Source of the DNA: an uncultured Lachnospiraceae bacterium
GTDB lineage: Bacteria; Bacillota; Clostridia; Lachnospirales; Lachnospiraceae
DNA: 64,000 nucleotides
NCBI GenBank assembly: GCA_910579615.1
Contig: CAJTUA010000002.1
Coordinates: forward strand, 238,059 to 302,058
Reading direction: 5' to 3'
The notes beneath the pieces are model-generated. The model worked only from the letters and a program-made list of their open reading frames with translations, did no database searches and was not told the DNA's origin. Of this stretch, positions 27,745 to 37,121 are shown piece by piece (within the stretch, counting starts at the first letter, position 1; every line of letters starts with the position of its first letter). The position numbers and the translations under genes were made by a program.

Positions 27745-28422
27745 ATGCCAGAGAAAATATTGCTTTTGGAAGATGAAATATCCATCCGCTCCGTACTGCG
27801 CGAGCTTTTGGCGGATGCGGGTTATCAGGTATATACGGCGGGGGATGGAATCGAAGGGCTTGCGTGGTGGCGCAGGGAAAGCTTTGACCTTGTGCTGTTA
27901 GATATCATGATGCCGCGCATGGACGGCTATGCCGTGTGCAGGGCGATACGGGAAAGCTCCGATACGCCGGTGATTGTGCTGACGGCGCTTGATGAGGAGG
28001 AAGCGCAGGTGAAGGCGTTTGAACTGAAAGCGGATGACTATATTACGAAGCCATTTTCTTTAAAACTGGTGCTTTTGCGGGTGGAGGCCGTGCTGCGCAG
28101 GAGCAGGCAGCAGCAGGAGCGGGGAAGAAAGACAAATGTCCTTCGGTGTGGGGAGATTGCACTTGCGGCAGAGAATATGCGCGTATACCAGAAGGGGGAG
28201 GAGGTCTCGCTGACCCGGATTGAGTTCGACCTTTTAAAGCTTTTCATGGAAAATCCGGAGAGGGTATTTACAAGGGATAACCTGCTCAACCAGGTCTGGG
28301 GTTATGATTTTTGCGGGGAGGAGAAGGCGGTCAACATCCACATTATGAATCTGCGCCGGAAGCTGGGTGCAGACTGTATCGAGACAATCAGGGGGGTGGG
28401 ATATCGGCTTGGGAAAAATTAA
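27745..28422 (+). CDS. OmpR/PhoB-family response regulator
   Basis: 225 aa. The receiver domain (1-115) has acidic pocket LLLEDE, phospho-acceptor Asp in LVLLDIMMPRMDG, and lysine in DDYITKPF. The winged-helix effector (about 130-225) has LTRIEFDLLKLF and RGVGYRLG. The ATG at 27745 follows TGGAGG; an in-frame TTG 15 nt upstream is the ribosome site region. It overlaps the kinase gene. Confidence 0.93.
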   Translation: MPEKILLLEDEISIRSVLRELLADAGYQVYTAGDGIEGLAWWRRESFDLVLLDIMMPRMDGYAVCRAIRESSDTPVIVLTALDEEEAQVKAFELKADDYITKPFSLKLVLLRVEAVLRRSRQQQERGRKTNVLRCGEIALAAENMRVYQKGEEVSLTRIEFDLLKLFMENPERVFTRDNLLNQVWGYDFCGEEKAVNIHIMNLRRKLGADCIETIRGVGYRLGKN

Positions 28423-29788
28423 GGCTTTTCAAAACATAAGGCGCAGTCTTTCGGCGAAGGTTTTTCTCTGGGTGATGGCTGCATTGACGGTGTGCAGCCT
28501 GCTCATTTACGGAATTATTATGTTTATCATCCCGCGGCAGTACACGACGCTCTCAAACAAGCGGGTCAATGCAGAAATGAAACAATTGACAAAGGAATTG
28601 GAGCATACGGATTTTGGGATGGCGGAGGAGAAGATTTCAAGTTTTTGCAGTAAAAATCATGCGGCGGCGGTATTGACAATGGGGGAGGAATCCTTAAGCT
28701 TTGGCGATATGGCGTATGTGTCCGGGCAGGAGAGCAGCTACACGGTTTCGGTTGTGTTAAGCTTTATGGACAAAGGGGGGAGCGCTTTCCTTACGGTAGT
28801 TTCTGCCGCTACGGCCACCGGGGAGTTAAACCGCACGTTTTTGCATATCTTGCCATTCGTACTGATGGCAATTCTTCTGATTGCGGCGCTCAGTGCCTGG
28901 CTGTGCAGCAGGGCAATTGTGCGCCCGGTGCTAAAAATTGCAGGGGTATCAAAGCGGATGGCGCAGCTTGATATGACCTGGCGCTGCGAGACAGGACGCA
29001 AGGATGAGCTCGGGGAGTTGGCAAAGAGTCTGAACACTCTTTCGGACAGGCTGACACGGGCGCTCTTTGAGCTTGGGGGAAGCAATGAAAAGCTGCGGCA
29101 GGAGGTTGAAACTGTCAATGCAATGGAAAGGCAGCGCCGCGATTTTTTTGCGGCGGCATCCCATGAGCTAAAAACGCCAATCACGATTTTAAAAGGGCAG
29201 ATAGAAAGCATGATTCTTGGAATCGGGAAATACAAGGATGTGCAGGATATCCTGCCGCAGACCTTGCGCGAGGTGGAGCGGATGGAGGGGCTGGTGAAAG
29301 AGCTTCTTGGCATTGTGAAATTGGAGATGAGAAAGGGCGGGGAGGAGATGGGGGCAGTTGCCGTGCACAGGGAGCTTGGGGAGGTTGTTTCGGTGCTCTG
29401 GCCTTTGGCACAGGAAAAAGAGGACATTCTTTCATGTGAGCTGGAGGAGGTTTTTATACCGGGAGATGCCGCCCTGTTGCGGAAGGCATTCCATAATATT
29501 GTCACTAACGCGATACGGCATTCGCCAGAAAAAAGTGAAATTATGTTGCGGCTTACAAAGAAGTGCCTGACGGTGAAAAACACGGGTGTGATGTTGCCAG
29601 AGGATGAGATTGGCGAGCTGTTTGCCCCATTTTACCGCGTGGAAAAATCGCGCAATCCATCAACAGGGGGGAGTGGATTGGGTCTGTATTTGGTAAGGAG
29701 GATTCTGGAGCTGCAAGGGTTAAAGTATCAGCTTGAGAATGGGGAGGGTTGTGTTATTTTTACCATTTTGTTTGATTTGCCGGAATGA
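28409..29788 (+). CDS. Sensor histidine kinase
   Basis: Membrane kinase partner of the upstream regulator, 459 aa from a TTG that overlaps the regulator's end (GGGGGTGGG lies about 10 nt upstream); a GTG at 28367 is the other option. Two membrane helices (about 20-45 and 140-165) enclose a short extracytoplasmic loop. HAMP follows, then the H-box AAASHELKTPI, N-box NIVTNAIRHSP and G-box GGSGLGLYLV. A small sensor loop with a cognate ABC exporter is typical of antimicrobial-peptide sensing units. Confidence 0.9.
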   Translation: MGKIKAFQNIRRSLSAKVFLWVMAALTVCSLLIYGIIMFIIPRQYTTLSNKRVNAEMKQLTKELEHTDFGMAEEKISSFCSKNHAAAVLTMGEESLSFGDMAYVSGQESSYTVSVVLSFMDKGGSAFLTVVSAATATGELNRTFLHILPFVLMAILLIAALSAWLCSRAIVRPVLKIAGVSKRMAQLDMTWRCETGRKDELGELAKSLNTLSDRLTRALFELGGSNEKLRQEVETVNAMERQRRDFFAAASHELKTPITILKGQIESMILGIGKYKDVQDILPQTLREVERMEGLVKELLGIVKLEMRKGGEEMGAVAVHRELGEVVSVLWPLAQEKEDILSCELEEVFIPGDAALLRKAFHNIVTNAIRHSPEKSEIMLRLTKKCLTVKNTGVMLPEDEIGELFAPFYRVEKSRNPSTGGSGLGLYLVRRILELQGLKYQLENGEGCVIFTILFDLPE

Positions 29789-29828
29789 AACCAAAACGAA
29801 ATCATCTGCAAACCAAAAGAAAATCATC
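29787..29828 (+). promoter_or_regulatory. Candidate response-regulator double box
   Basis: GAAACCAAAACGAAA at 29787 and the related AACCAAAAGAAAATCATC ending at 29828 lie 22 bp apart, two helical turns, as expected for an OmpR-type dimer. They overlap the kinase stop and precede the exporter. Confidence 0.55.
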
Positions 29829-29991
29829 CTGCTTTATCATAGGAATTGTGTATTGCTTTTGCAGCTTGTGCGATTATGGGAATCGGCAGCTTGTGCACCA
29901 TGCAGCCTGTGCGCCCGGTTGCGGGTCGGGTGGGGCAATCGTACTGCAGCGGGCAATACCGGAAATTTCTTACAGAAAGGATGGTTTTATT

Positions 29992-31461
29992 ATGTCACTA
30001 TTTCGACGTGCGTTTTTGTACGTTACACGCAAGCGGGGGAAATCCGCGATTCTGTTTTTGCTTCTTGCCGTGGTGGCAACCCTGGTGCTTTCCGGTGTGG
30101 CAATCCGGGATGCGCTGCAAACGGCGCAGCTCAATGTCCGGCAGGCGCTTGGCGGGGTTTTTACCATGCGGCAGAACACAAATGATTCCAGCAAATGGGA
30201 ATCCAGGGCAGTCGGAAATTACGGCTATCAGTCATGGTATACCGGTGAGCAGCTGACAGAAGCGCTTGCGGATACCATTGTGGGCAAGGTGGAGGGCATC
30301 CGCGGCTATAATGCCACCATGACCAACTATGCAGTCGCCGCCAATGCGCAGGGGGAAACCCTGGAGCTGATAGAATCGGGGGAGGATGGCGGAATGGGTG
30401 CCCTGCTTTCTAGCTATGGTGATTTCGGCTCTACCGTAACAACTTACGCGGACACGAATACGGAGTTTGACAGCTATTTTACCGGGGGTTATCTGGAGCT
30501 GGCACAGGGGCGCCATGTCACTTCGGCGGATGGGAATGCGGTTATGCTCAGTACGGAACTGGCAGAATTAAACGGCTTAAAGCTCGGGGATAAAATTATT
30601 TTGCATATGTCGGAGCTCTCGGCGTCCACGCGGGGCATTGATGTAAGCCAGACGAAGGTGGAAGCGGAGATTGTCGGGTTATTCCATGCAACGGCCAAAA
30701 GCTCTGCGATGTTCTCGAACTGGTCCATGGAGAATGCAATCTATACAACGATGGATGTCATGCGGCGGGTACGTCCGGACAGCGCGGAGGAGAGCTACGA
30801 GAAGATTCATTTTTATGTCAATGACCCGGCTAAGCTTAGGGAGATTGTAGGGCAGGTGAATGCCCTGCCGGATATCGACCCGACGGATTTTATTGTGGAG
30901 GCGGATACGGGCAGTGCGGATGCGGTGGGCAAGCCGCTTGAAAATACGGACAGGCTGGTTTGTGTCCTTGTATTGTTGGTGGTTCTGGTCGGTGCAGCGG
31001 TTTTATATCTGGTGCTTGCAGGGCGCATCAAAGAGCGCGTGCACGAGAGTGGTATTTTGCTTTCCCTCGGCTTTTCCCGCAAAAATATTATTTGCCAGTA
31101 TTTGGCGGAGGCGCTGCTGATTGCGGTGTTTGCCTTTGCATTTTCCGTATTGGCAAGCGGATTTGTGGCAAAAAGTGCCGGGGCGCGTCTGCTGGACTAT
31201 ACGATGGCGGAGGAAGAAGGCGGGCAGGATGTGGGAATGCCCGGAACAAAGGTGGAGGATGGCATGATTGTCAATTCGGATGATTTTGTACCGGTTTTTC
31301 AGGGGCATGGAAACCTGACAGAAATCAAAGTGGACATCCGTACACCAAGCATTCTCCTGCTTTACGGTGCGGGGTTTGGGATTATTTTTCTTTCGGTGTT
31401 GGCGGCGGCGCTGCCAGTCCTGCGGATGAAGCCAAGGGAAATTTTTGCGAAGATGAGTTGA
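29992..31461 (+). CDS. FtsX/MacB-like ABC transporter permease
   Basis: 489 aa. One N-terminal helix (FLLLAVVATLVLSGVAI, about 22-38), a large extracytoplasmic domain (about 45-320), then three helices at the C-terminus (about 325-345, 370-395, 450-475): the MacB topology. The ATG at 29992 follows GAAAGGATGG; the upstream in-frame extension lacks permease-like sequence. Co-transcribed with the ATPase; likely a target of the two-component system. Confidence 0.87.
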   Translation: MSLFRRAFLYVTRKRGKSAILFLLLAVVATLVLSGVAIRDALQTAQLNVRQALGGVFTMRQNTNDSSKWESRAVGNYGYQSWYTGEQLTEALADTIVGKVEGIRGYNATMTNYAVAANAQGETLELIESGEDGGMGALLSSYGDFGSTVTTYADTNTEFDSYFTGGYLELAQGRHVTSADGNAVMLSTELAELNGLKLGDKIILHMSELSASTRGIDVSQTKVEAEIVGLFHATAKSSAMFSNWSMENAIYTTMDVMRRVRPDSAEESYEKIHFYVNDPAKLREIVGQVNALPDIDPTDFIVEADTGSADAVGKPLENTDRLVCVLVLLVVLVGAAVLYLVLAGRIKERVHESGILLSLGFSRKNIICQYLAEALLIAVFAFAFSVLASGFVAKSAGARLLDYTMAEEEGGQDVGMPGTKVEDGMIVNSDDFVPVFQGHGNLTEIKVDIRTPSILLLYGAGFGIIFLSVLAAALPVLRMKPREIFAKMS

Positions 31462-31475
31462 TGGGAGGGACGGAT

Positions 31476-32120
31476 ATGGCGGAAATGGAACTGAAAGAGG
31501 TGTGTTATTCCTACGATGGCAGGAAGAATGTACTGAAAAATGTAAACGCGGTATTTACGGAGGGTAAAATGTATGCGGTTCTTGGCGCTTCAGGGTGCGG
31601 GAAGACAACGCTGCTTTCCCTGCTTGGGGGATTGGATGTACCGACGGGCGGGCAGATTTTGTTTGACGGGAGGCAGATTGGCCATAGCGGGCTTGCCGAA
31701 CACCGGAAGGAGCATGTGGCCTTTGTTTTCCAGAACTATAATCTGATTGATTATCTTACGCCGAAGGAGAATGTCTCCCTGACCTCAAAGCTGCCGCCCC
31801 TGCCTGTTTTGGAGCGGGTTGGCCTGACAAAGGAGGAGTGCGGCAGGAATGTGAGGAAGCTTTCGGGCGGGCAGCAGCAGCGCGTTGCGATTGCGCGCGC
31901 CTTAGCATCGGATGCAGGTGTGATTCTTGCGGATGAGCCGACGGGGAACCTGGATGAGAATACGGCAGAGGAAGTCGCGGCGGTCTTGAAAGAGTGTGCC
32001 CACCAAATGAATAAGTGTGTTGTGATTGTCACGCATTCGAATGAATTGGCGAAGCAGGCGGATGTGGTGCTGCGGCTCAAAAAGGGTGAAGTATGTCCTG
32101 ACTCTTTCCCTAAAATGTAA
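31476..32120 (+). CDS. ABC transporter ATP-binding protein
   Basis: 214 aa. Walker A is GASGCGKTT, signature LSGGQQQRVAIARAL, Walker B VILADEPTGNLDE, and the H-loop follows in IVTHS. The ATG at 31476 has GGGAGGG upstream; the earlier TTG/ATG pair at the permease stop is less likely. Forms the exporter with the preceding MacB-like permease. Confidence 0.92.
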   Translation: MAEMELKEVCYSYDGRKNVLKNVNAVFTEGKMYAVLGASGCGKTTLLSLLGGLDVPTGGQILFDGRQIGHSGLAEHRKEHVAFVFQNYNLIDYLTPKENVSLTSKLPPLPVLERVGLTKEECGRNVRKLSGGQQQRVAIARALASDAGVILADEPTGNLDENTAEEVAAVLKECAHQMNKCVVIVTHSNELAKQADVVLRLKKGEVCPDSFPKM

Positions 32121-32152
32121 CAAAACAACCTGTTTGCGCTCTAAGAAAACCA

Positions 32153-32181
32153 TTGCAGTTGGACGGATTTTGGAATATACT
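32153..32181 (+). promoter_or_regulatory. Sigma-A promoter of the DUF4261 gene
   Basis: TTGCAG (32153-32158), 17-bp spacer, TATACT (32176-32181), 45 nt upstream of the start. Confidence 0.55.
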
Positions 32182-32225
32182 ATAGATGAGACTATCCGAA
32201 AGAAGGCTGCAACATGGAGGTAGAA

Positions 32226-33374
32226 ATGGGCAAAAAACAAAAAAATGCAGCGCAGCAGGAAATGGTAAGGTGGCTTTCTGCCCCGCAAGAGCTTGGCAGA
32301 ATACCGGCACAGATGGAATGTGTTGGAACATTTGATATGCAGGAGCTGCGCTATTATATTTTCCGCTTTAAAAAAGAGCTTTCCGGCAAGTGGACTTTGG
32401 GCATTTGCGGTGGCTATGAGGGGGAGTCACTGGAGCATTGTGGGCATATATTTCGTGATGAGGAGGAGTGCGGCGAGGAGGATACCGCAAAGCGCGCCGC
32501 GCAGCTGGTGAAGCATGTGCGCCATCGTTGGGCGGCGCCGGAAAAGAAAGGGGAACCGAAGAAGAAGCCCGGGAATTTTGTAAACCTGGTGCTGCTTGAG
32601 AATGTGGAGTGGGATAAGGAGAATCTGATAAAAGAACTAAAGGAGAAATGGAAGCTTACATTTCGTGTAAAGGAGCAGAACAAAGGGAATCCGGCACTGG
32701 ATGCTGAAAATGTGCTTGTTTTGTGCTATGATGGCGCAACCGTTACAGTGACAATGATACCGGCGAAGGTTTCCGGGGATGATATTGAATACGGCGCGAA
32801 GAAAAATTATACATGGAAGAATGCCACGGCCATGGTCAGACGCCACTGCGCATATTTGTCGGTGGAGGTGGCGCATGAAACAATTTCGGCGGTTGAGGGC
32901 GGTATTTTACTGGTTAAGACGGTGGCGGCTTGCTGCGAACAGCCCGGTGTGATTGGGATTTACGCGAATGGAACGGTTTACCAGAGGGAACAATATATAC
33001 ATTTTTCCGGGATGGCGCGGGCGGGGGCTTTTCCAATCCAGAACCTGATATGGTTTGGGCGTTACAATGGGAAGAAGGGGCTTTGCGGCTATACCTCCGG
33101 GCTGAACCAATTCGGCTATGATGAGGTTGAGGTGTTAAACAGCAGCGCGAGCGAAGCGGAGCTGGATGATTTTTTGTTTGCACTCGCGAACCACATTATT
33201 TATCACAATGTTGTTTTAAAACACGGCGAGGTGATTGGGTTCCAGGCATGGCAGAAGCTTCCGGTTACGAAAAGCCGGGGCGTGGCGGTGTCGGGGGAGT
33301 CGCTAAAGATTGCCTTCCCGGATGCAAAGCCGGCACCGAAAACAGAGTTTTCCGGTCATGAGGGGGAAGGCTGA
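32226..33374 (+). CDS. DUF4261-like protein
   Basis: 382-aa soluble protein of unknown function. The C-terminal half (about 120-360) resembles DUF4261: a strand LVLLENVEWDKE, a long beta-rich domain, and PIQNLIWFGRYNGKKGLCGY with DDFLFALANHII near the end. The start at 32226 is preferred because the earlier ATG at 32214 overlaps the ribosome site GGAGG (32216-32220). Flanked by an ABC operon and fbp, with its own promoter. Confidence 0.6.
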   Translation: MGKKQKNAAQQEMVRWLSAPQELGRIPAQMECVGTFDMQELRYYIFRFKKELSGKWTLGICGGYEGESLEHCGHIFRDEEECGEEDTAKRAAQLVKHVRHRWAAPEKKGEPKKKPGNFVNLVLLENVEWDKENLIKELKEKWKLTFRVKEQNKGNPALDAENVLVLCYDGATVTVTMIPAKVSGDDIEYGAKKNYTWKNATAMVRRHCAYLSVEVAHETISAVEGGILLVKTVAACCEQPGVIGIYANGTVYQREQYIHFSGMARAGAFPIQNLIWFGRYNGKKGLCGYTSGLNQFGYDEVEVLNSSASEAELDDFLFALANHIIYHNVVLKHGEVIGFQAWQKLPVTKSRGVAVSGESLKIAFPDAKPAPKTEFSGHEGEG

Positions 33375-33413
33375 ACGATTGGAAATAAAACGAAAAAATA
33401 AAAGGCGGATTTT

Positions 33414-35342
33414 ATGGATAAAAAATATTTAAAGCTTCTCGCAAAAGAATATCCTAATATAGAAAGTGTAGCGAGCGAGATGGTGAACCTCTCGGCAATC
33501 CGGAGTCTGCCGAAGGGGACGGAGTATTTTTTCAGCGACCTGCACGGGGAGTATGAGGCGTTTTTATATATGATAAAGAGTGCCTCGGGCATTATCCGGC
33601 GCAAAATTGACCTCACACTGGGAAAGACGGTCTCAAGCGCGGAGCGCGAGGCACTGGCAAACCTGATTTATTATCCGGAAAAGGAGCTCAAGCGCCTGCA
33701 CCAGAACGGGGAGATTACAAGTGAATGGAAACGGCTGACCATATACCGCCTGATTCTTGTCTGCGAAGTGATTTCTGCCAAGTATACGCGCTCGCGCGTC
33801 CGCAAAAAAATCCCTATGGGTCTTGTTTATATTGTGGACGAGCTTTTGAATGTTACGGATGATGTGAATAAGGACTATTATTTTGAGAAAATTATCAACA
33901 CGATTATTGAGACGGATATCGTAGACAGCTTTGTCATTTCGCTTTGCCGTCTGATTCATTCGCTCGCGATTGACAAGCTGCACATTATCGGCGATATTTT
34001 TGACCGCGGGCCGCGCCCGGATATTATAATGGATGAACTTCTCTCAATGCACGATGTGGACATCCAGTGGGGAAACCATGATATTTCCTGGATTGGTGCG
34101 GCGTGCGGGAATGCCGCGTTGGTGGCAAATGTCATCCGGATTTCTGTAAAATACAATAATTTTGATTTGCTGGAGGATGGCTACGGTCTGAATCTGAGGG
34201 CGCTTGCAGTTTTTGCAAGTGAGACTTACGGGAACGACGAATGCAGTATGTATTATCCGCAGACTTACGATGACAATATTTATGACCCGATTGATGCGAG
34301 TCTGGCGGCTAAAATCCACAAGGCAATTACGGTGATACAGTTAAAGCTTGAGGCACAGCTTATCCGCCGCCATCCGGAATGGGGGATGCAGGGGCGGGAT
34401 TTCTTTGGGCGGGTGGATTTTTCCGCCGGTACGGTGACGGAAAACGGGAAAATCTATTCGCTTAAGGATACCTGTTTTCCTACGGTAAATCCCCAGGACC
34501 CTGTGGAACTTTCGGATTCGGAGAAGGAGCTGATGAAAATTTTAATCAATTCCTTCCAGCACAGTGATAAGCTGCGCAAGCACATCCGTTTCCTGCTTGC
34601 GAAGGGCTCAACCTACAAAATCTGCAACGGGAACCTGCTTTTTCACGGCTGCATCCCGATGGATGCGTCGGGAGAATTTATGAGTGTGAAAATCGGTGAG
34701 GAAAGCTTTTGCGGAAAGGCGCTTCTGGACGAAATCAGTTTGATGGTGAACCGGGCCTATTTCGCAAAGGAGGATGACGCGGATTACGAGCGGGATTTTA
34801 TGTGGTATTTTTGGTGTGGTGCGGGTTCTCCTCTTTATGGGAAGGATAAACTGGCTTTTTTTGAGCAGTATTTTATCGGGGATGCCGATTGCTGTAAGGA
34901 GCATTATAACGACTATTATAGATTTTCGGAGAGCGCGCAAGTCTGTAAGAAAATTCTCCGCCATTTTTCTATCGATGAGGAAAAAGGGCATATTATTAAC
35001 GGGCATGTCCCGGTGAAAATCAAGGACGGGGAGAGCCCGGTCAAGGCGGAGGGCAAGCTTTTTGTCATTGATGGCGGGATATCGAAGGCGTACCAGAAAA
35101 CCACGGGCATTGCAGGCTACACGCTGATTTATGATTCCCACAGCTTAAGCCTTGCCGAGCATAAGCCTTTTATTTCTGGCACGAGTGAGCACACGCCTGC
35201 CATCCGCGTGGTGGAAAAACTGGAAAGCCGCGCGAATATTTCCGACACGGACAAGGGGGTGGAGCTTCTGGAACGGATTGGGGATTTGAATGAGCTGCTT
35301 GGCGCGTACCGGAGTGGGGATATTAAGGAGAGTGCGAACTAA
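33414..35342 (+). CDS. fbp: Fructose-1,6-bisphosphatase class III
   Basis: Gluconeogenic enzyme that removes the C1 phosphate of fructose 1,6-bisphosphate. The 642-aa length and calcineurin-like metal motifs fit class III: SDLHGEYEAF (about 42-51), IIGDIFDRGPRPD and WGNHDISW, with NGHVPVK and a late DGGISKAYQ. This form is typical of Firmicutes. Monocistronic by position. Confidence 0.95.
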   Translation: MDKKYLKLLAKEYPNIESVASEMVNLSAIRSLPKGTEYFFSDLHGEYEAFLYMIKSASGIIRRKIDLTLGKTVSSAEREALANLIYYPEKELKRLHQNGEITSEWKRLTIYRLILVCEVISAKYTRSRVRKKIPMGLVYIVDELLNVTDDVNKDYYFEKIINTIIETDIVDSFVISLCRLIHSLAIDKLHIIGDIFDRGPRPDIIMDELLSMHDVDIQWGNHDISWIGAACGNAALVANVIRISVKYNNFDLLEDGYGLNLRALAVFASETYGNDECSMYYPQTYDDNIYDPIDASLAAKIHKAITVIQLKLEAQLIRRHPEWGMQGRDFFGRVDFSAGTVTENGKIYSLKDTCFPTVNPQDPVELSDSEKELMKILINSFQHSDKLRKHIRFLLAKGSTYKICNGNLLFHGCIPMDASGEFMSVKIGEESFCGKALLDEISLMVNRAYFAKEDDADYERDFMWYFWCGAGSPLYGKDKLAFFEQYFIGDADCCKEHYNDYYRFSESAQVCKKILRHFSIDEEKGHIINGHVPVKIKDGESPVKAEGKLFVIDGGISKAYQKTTGIAGYTLIYDSHSLSLAEHKPFISGTSEHTPAIRVVEKLESRANISDTDKGVELLERIGDLNELLGAYRSGDIKESAN

Positions 35343-35374
35343 GGGTTAAGGCTGAAGTGGCTGCAGGTGCTGTA

Positions 35375-35403
35375 TTGACATTGCCTGCGCGGGGCATTAT
35401 AAT
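35375..35403 (+). promoter_or_regulatory. Consensus sigma-A promoter of rubrerythrin
   Basis: Perfect TTGACA (35375-35380), 17-bp spacer, perfect TATAAT (35398-35403). The leader to the rubrerythrin start is about 95 nt. Confidence 0.85.
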
Positions 35404-35503
35404 GGTGACATTCTGAACGCGGGGAAAATGGGTAAAATCAGTGAAATTAATATGCATTTCCCCGGCAGGAAAGTCAAGTTTTAAAAGTATGGAGGAGAAA
35501 ATC

Positions 35504-36052
35504 ATGGCAGAAGGAAAGAACAAATATTCCGGCACGCAGACGGAAAAGAACCTCGAGGCGGCATTCGCAGGGGAATCGCAGGCAAGAAACAAATACACAT
35601 ATTTTGCATCCGTAGCAAAGAAGGAAGGCTATGAGCAGATTGCCGCAATGTTTTTAAAAACTGCGGACAATGAGAAAGAACATGCGAAGATGTGGTTTAA
35701 GGAGCTTTCCGGTATCGGCGATACAAAGCAGAATCTTGAGGCGGCAGCAGGCGGTGAGAATTTTGAGTGGACAGATATGTATGAGGGCTACGCAAAGACG
35801 GCGGAGGAGGAAGGCTTCCCGGAGCTGGCGAGAAAATTCCGCATGGTTGCGGCAATCGAGAAGCACCATGAGGAAAGATACCGCGCGCTGTTAAAGAATG
35901 TGGAGACGGCGGCAGTCTTTGAAAAGAGCGAGGTTAAAATCTGGGAGTGCCGCAATTGCGGGCATATTGTTGTCGGGACGAAGGCACCGGAGGTCTGCCC
36001 GGTATGCAACCATCCGCAGGCATATTTTGAAGTGTGCGCGGAGAATTATTGA
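35504..36052 (+). CDS. Rubrerythrin
   Basis: Di-iron peroxidase of anaerobes that reduces hydrogen peroxide. 182 aa: a four-helix ferritin-like domain (1-140) with E-x-x-H pairs (AFAGESQARNKYTYFA, NEKEHAKMWF, IEKHHEERY), then a rubredoxin domain CRNCGH...CPVCNHPQ (about 146-170). The ATG at 35504 has GGAGGAG upstream. The consensus promoter indicates high expression. The kinase-like gene begins 2 nt after its stop. Confidence 0.95.
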   Translation: MAEGKNKYSGTQTEKNLEAAFAGESQARNKYTYFASVAKKEGYEQIAAMFLKTADNEKEHAKMWFKELSGIGDTKQNLEAAAGGENFEWTDMYEGYAKTAEEEGFPELARKFRMVAAIEKHHEERYRALLKNVETAAVFEKSEVKIWECRNCGHIVVGTKAPEVCPVCNHPQAYFEVCAENY

Positions 36053-36053
36053 T

Positions 36054-36881
36054 ATGGTATTACAGGAGATAGACGGCATCCCGTATGAGATGAAAGCTCC
36101 GTTTGATTTTGGTTTTATCCGTCGGTATGGCGAGGTGTTTCAGGTCTATGACGACCAGGATTCCGGCAATATCTGCTTTGGCACGCACAAAGACGGGGAG
36201 CGCTTTTTTGTAAAATTTGCGGGCGCGCCGACCAAAAGATATGACGGAAATGTGGAGGATGCAGTAGAGCGCCTGAAAACAGCGGTGCCGCTCTACCGCG
36301 ATTTGAGGCATGAAAACCTGATTGAGCTTGTAAAGGCGGAGGAAATCGGCGGTGGCTTTGCAATGGTCTTTTTGTGGGCGGCGGGCGACTGCATGGGGCG
36401 GATGTACCCGGAGGCGCATGAAAGGTTTATGAAGCTTCCGGTTCCTGCAAGGCTTGCAGTTTTTCGTGATGTGCTGCGCTTTTTGGAACACACGGCGGCG
36501 CAGGGCTATGTAGCGGTCGATTTTTATGACGGAAGCATTCTGTATGATTTTGAAAGCGGGAAGACGACCATCTGCGATATTGATTTTTTCCGGAAGCAGC
36601 CGTGCGTTAACGACATGGGACGTATGTGGGGCAGTTCGCGTTTTCAGTCGCCGGAGGAGTATGTGTTGGGCGCGCCGGTGGATGAGGTGACAAATGTCTA
36701 CACGGCAGGTGCAACGGCGTTTGCACTTTTTGGCAGTTACGGGCGCACGAGGGAGCATTGGGAGCTGGGTGAGACATATTTTGAGGTTGCGGCAAGAGCA
36801 GTAAGTGCAGAACGTGCACTCAGACAGCAGTCAATTGCAGAATTTCGCAGGGAGTGGGAAAAATGCTCAACCGTGGGTTGA
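36054..36881 (+). CDS. Protein-kinase-like protein with degenerate catalytic motifs
   Basis: 275-aa kinase-fold protein. RFFVKFAG holds the likely VAIK-type lysine and LRHENLIELV the alphaC/beta4 region. The catalytic loop reads VAVDFYDGSIL instead of HRDxKPxNIL (Asp kept, Asn replaced by Ser). The magnesium motif is DID rather than DFG, and the APE motif is SPE. It could be an inactive or divergent kinase. It starts 2 nt after rubrerythrin, so the two are co-transcribed, and ends in a terminator. Confidence 0.75.
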   Translation: MVLQEIDGIPYEMKAPFDFGFIRRYGEVFQVYDDQDSGNICFGTHKDGERFFVKFAGAPTKRYDGNVEDAVERLKTAVPLYRDLRHENLIELVKAEEIGGGFAMVFLWAAGDCMGRMYPEAHERFMKLPVPARLAVFRDVLRFLEHTAAQGYVAVDFYDGSILYDFESGKTTICDIDFFRKQPCVNDMGRMWGSSRFQSPEEYVLGAPVDEVTNVYTAGATAFALFGSYGRTREHWELGETYFEVAARAVSAERALRQQSIAEFRREWEKCSTVG

Positions 36882-36893
36882 TTTTTCTTTTTC
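36867..36893 (+). terminator. Rho-independent terminator of the rubrerythrin unit
   Basis: TCAACC-GTG-GGTTGA hairpin overlapping the stop codon, followed by TTTTTCTTTTT. Confidence 0.8.
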
Positions 36894-36956
36894 GTGTTTA
36901 AAGCGACATGTATGGTAAATCCGTTTTTGTTTTTCTATAATATACTTACAGCGCTG

Positions 36957-37002
36957 ATGGCGGTTGGCACAGGGATTGCGGTGCTAACCGCCATGATTTT
37001 TT
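36957..37002 (+). terminator. Strong hairpin with T-run
   Basis: A 14-bp stem with one G-U pair (36957-36970 with 36981-36994), a 10-nt loop and a T6 run. It lies 76 nt beyond the first terminator, so it may end a short transcript of its own. Confidence 0.75.
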
Positions 37003-37121
37003 AGGAACTCTGGCAGGTTTGCATCCGGTTCGGCAGGAAAGAACCGTGCAATGGGGAAATTCTTATTAGGACTCAAACCAGAAAAAGCCACAACCGTTGA
37101 AACATGAACAGGAGGTATATC

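Noticed and set aside
28738..29583. 281-codon reading frame on the - strand opposite the histidine kinase
   Set aside because: Low-complexity Ser-rich translation, complementary to a well-defined kinase.
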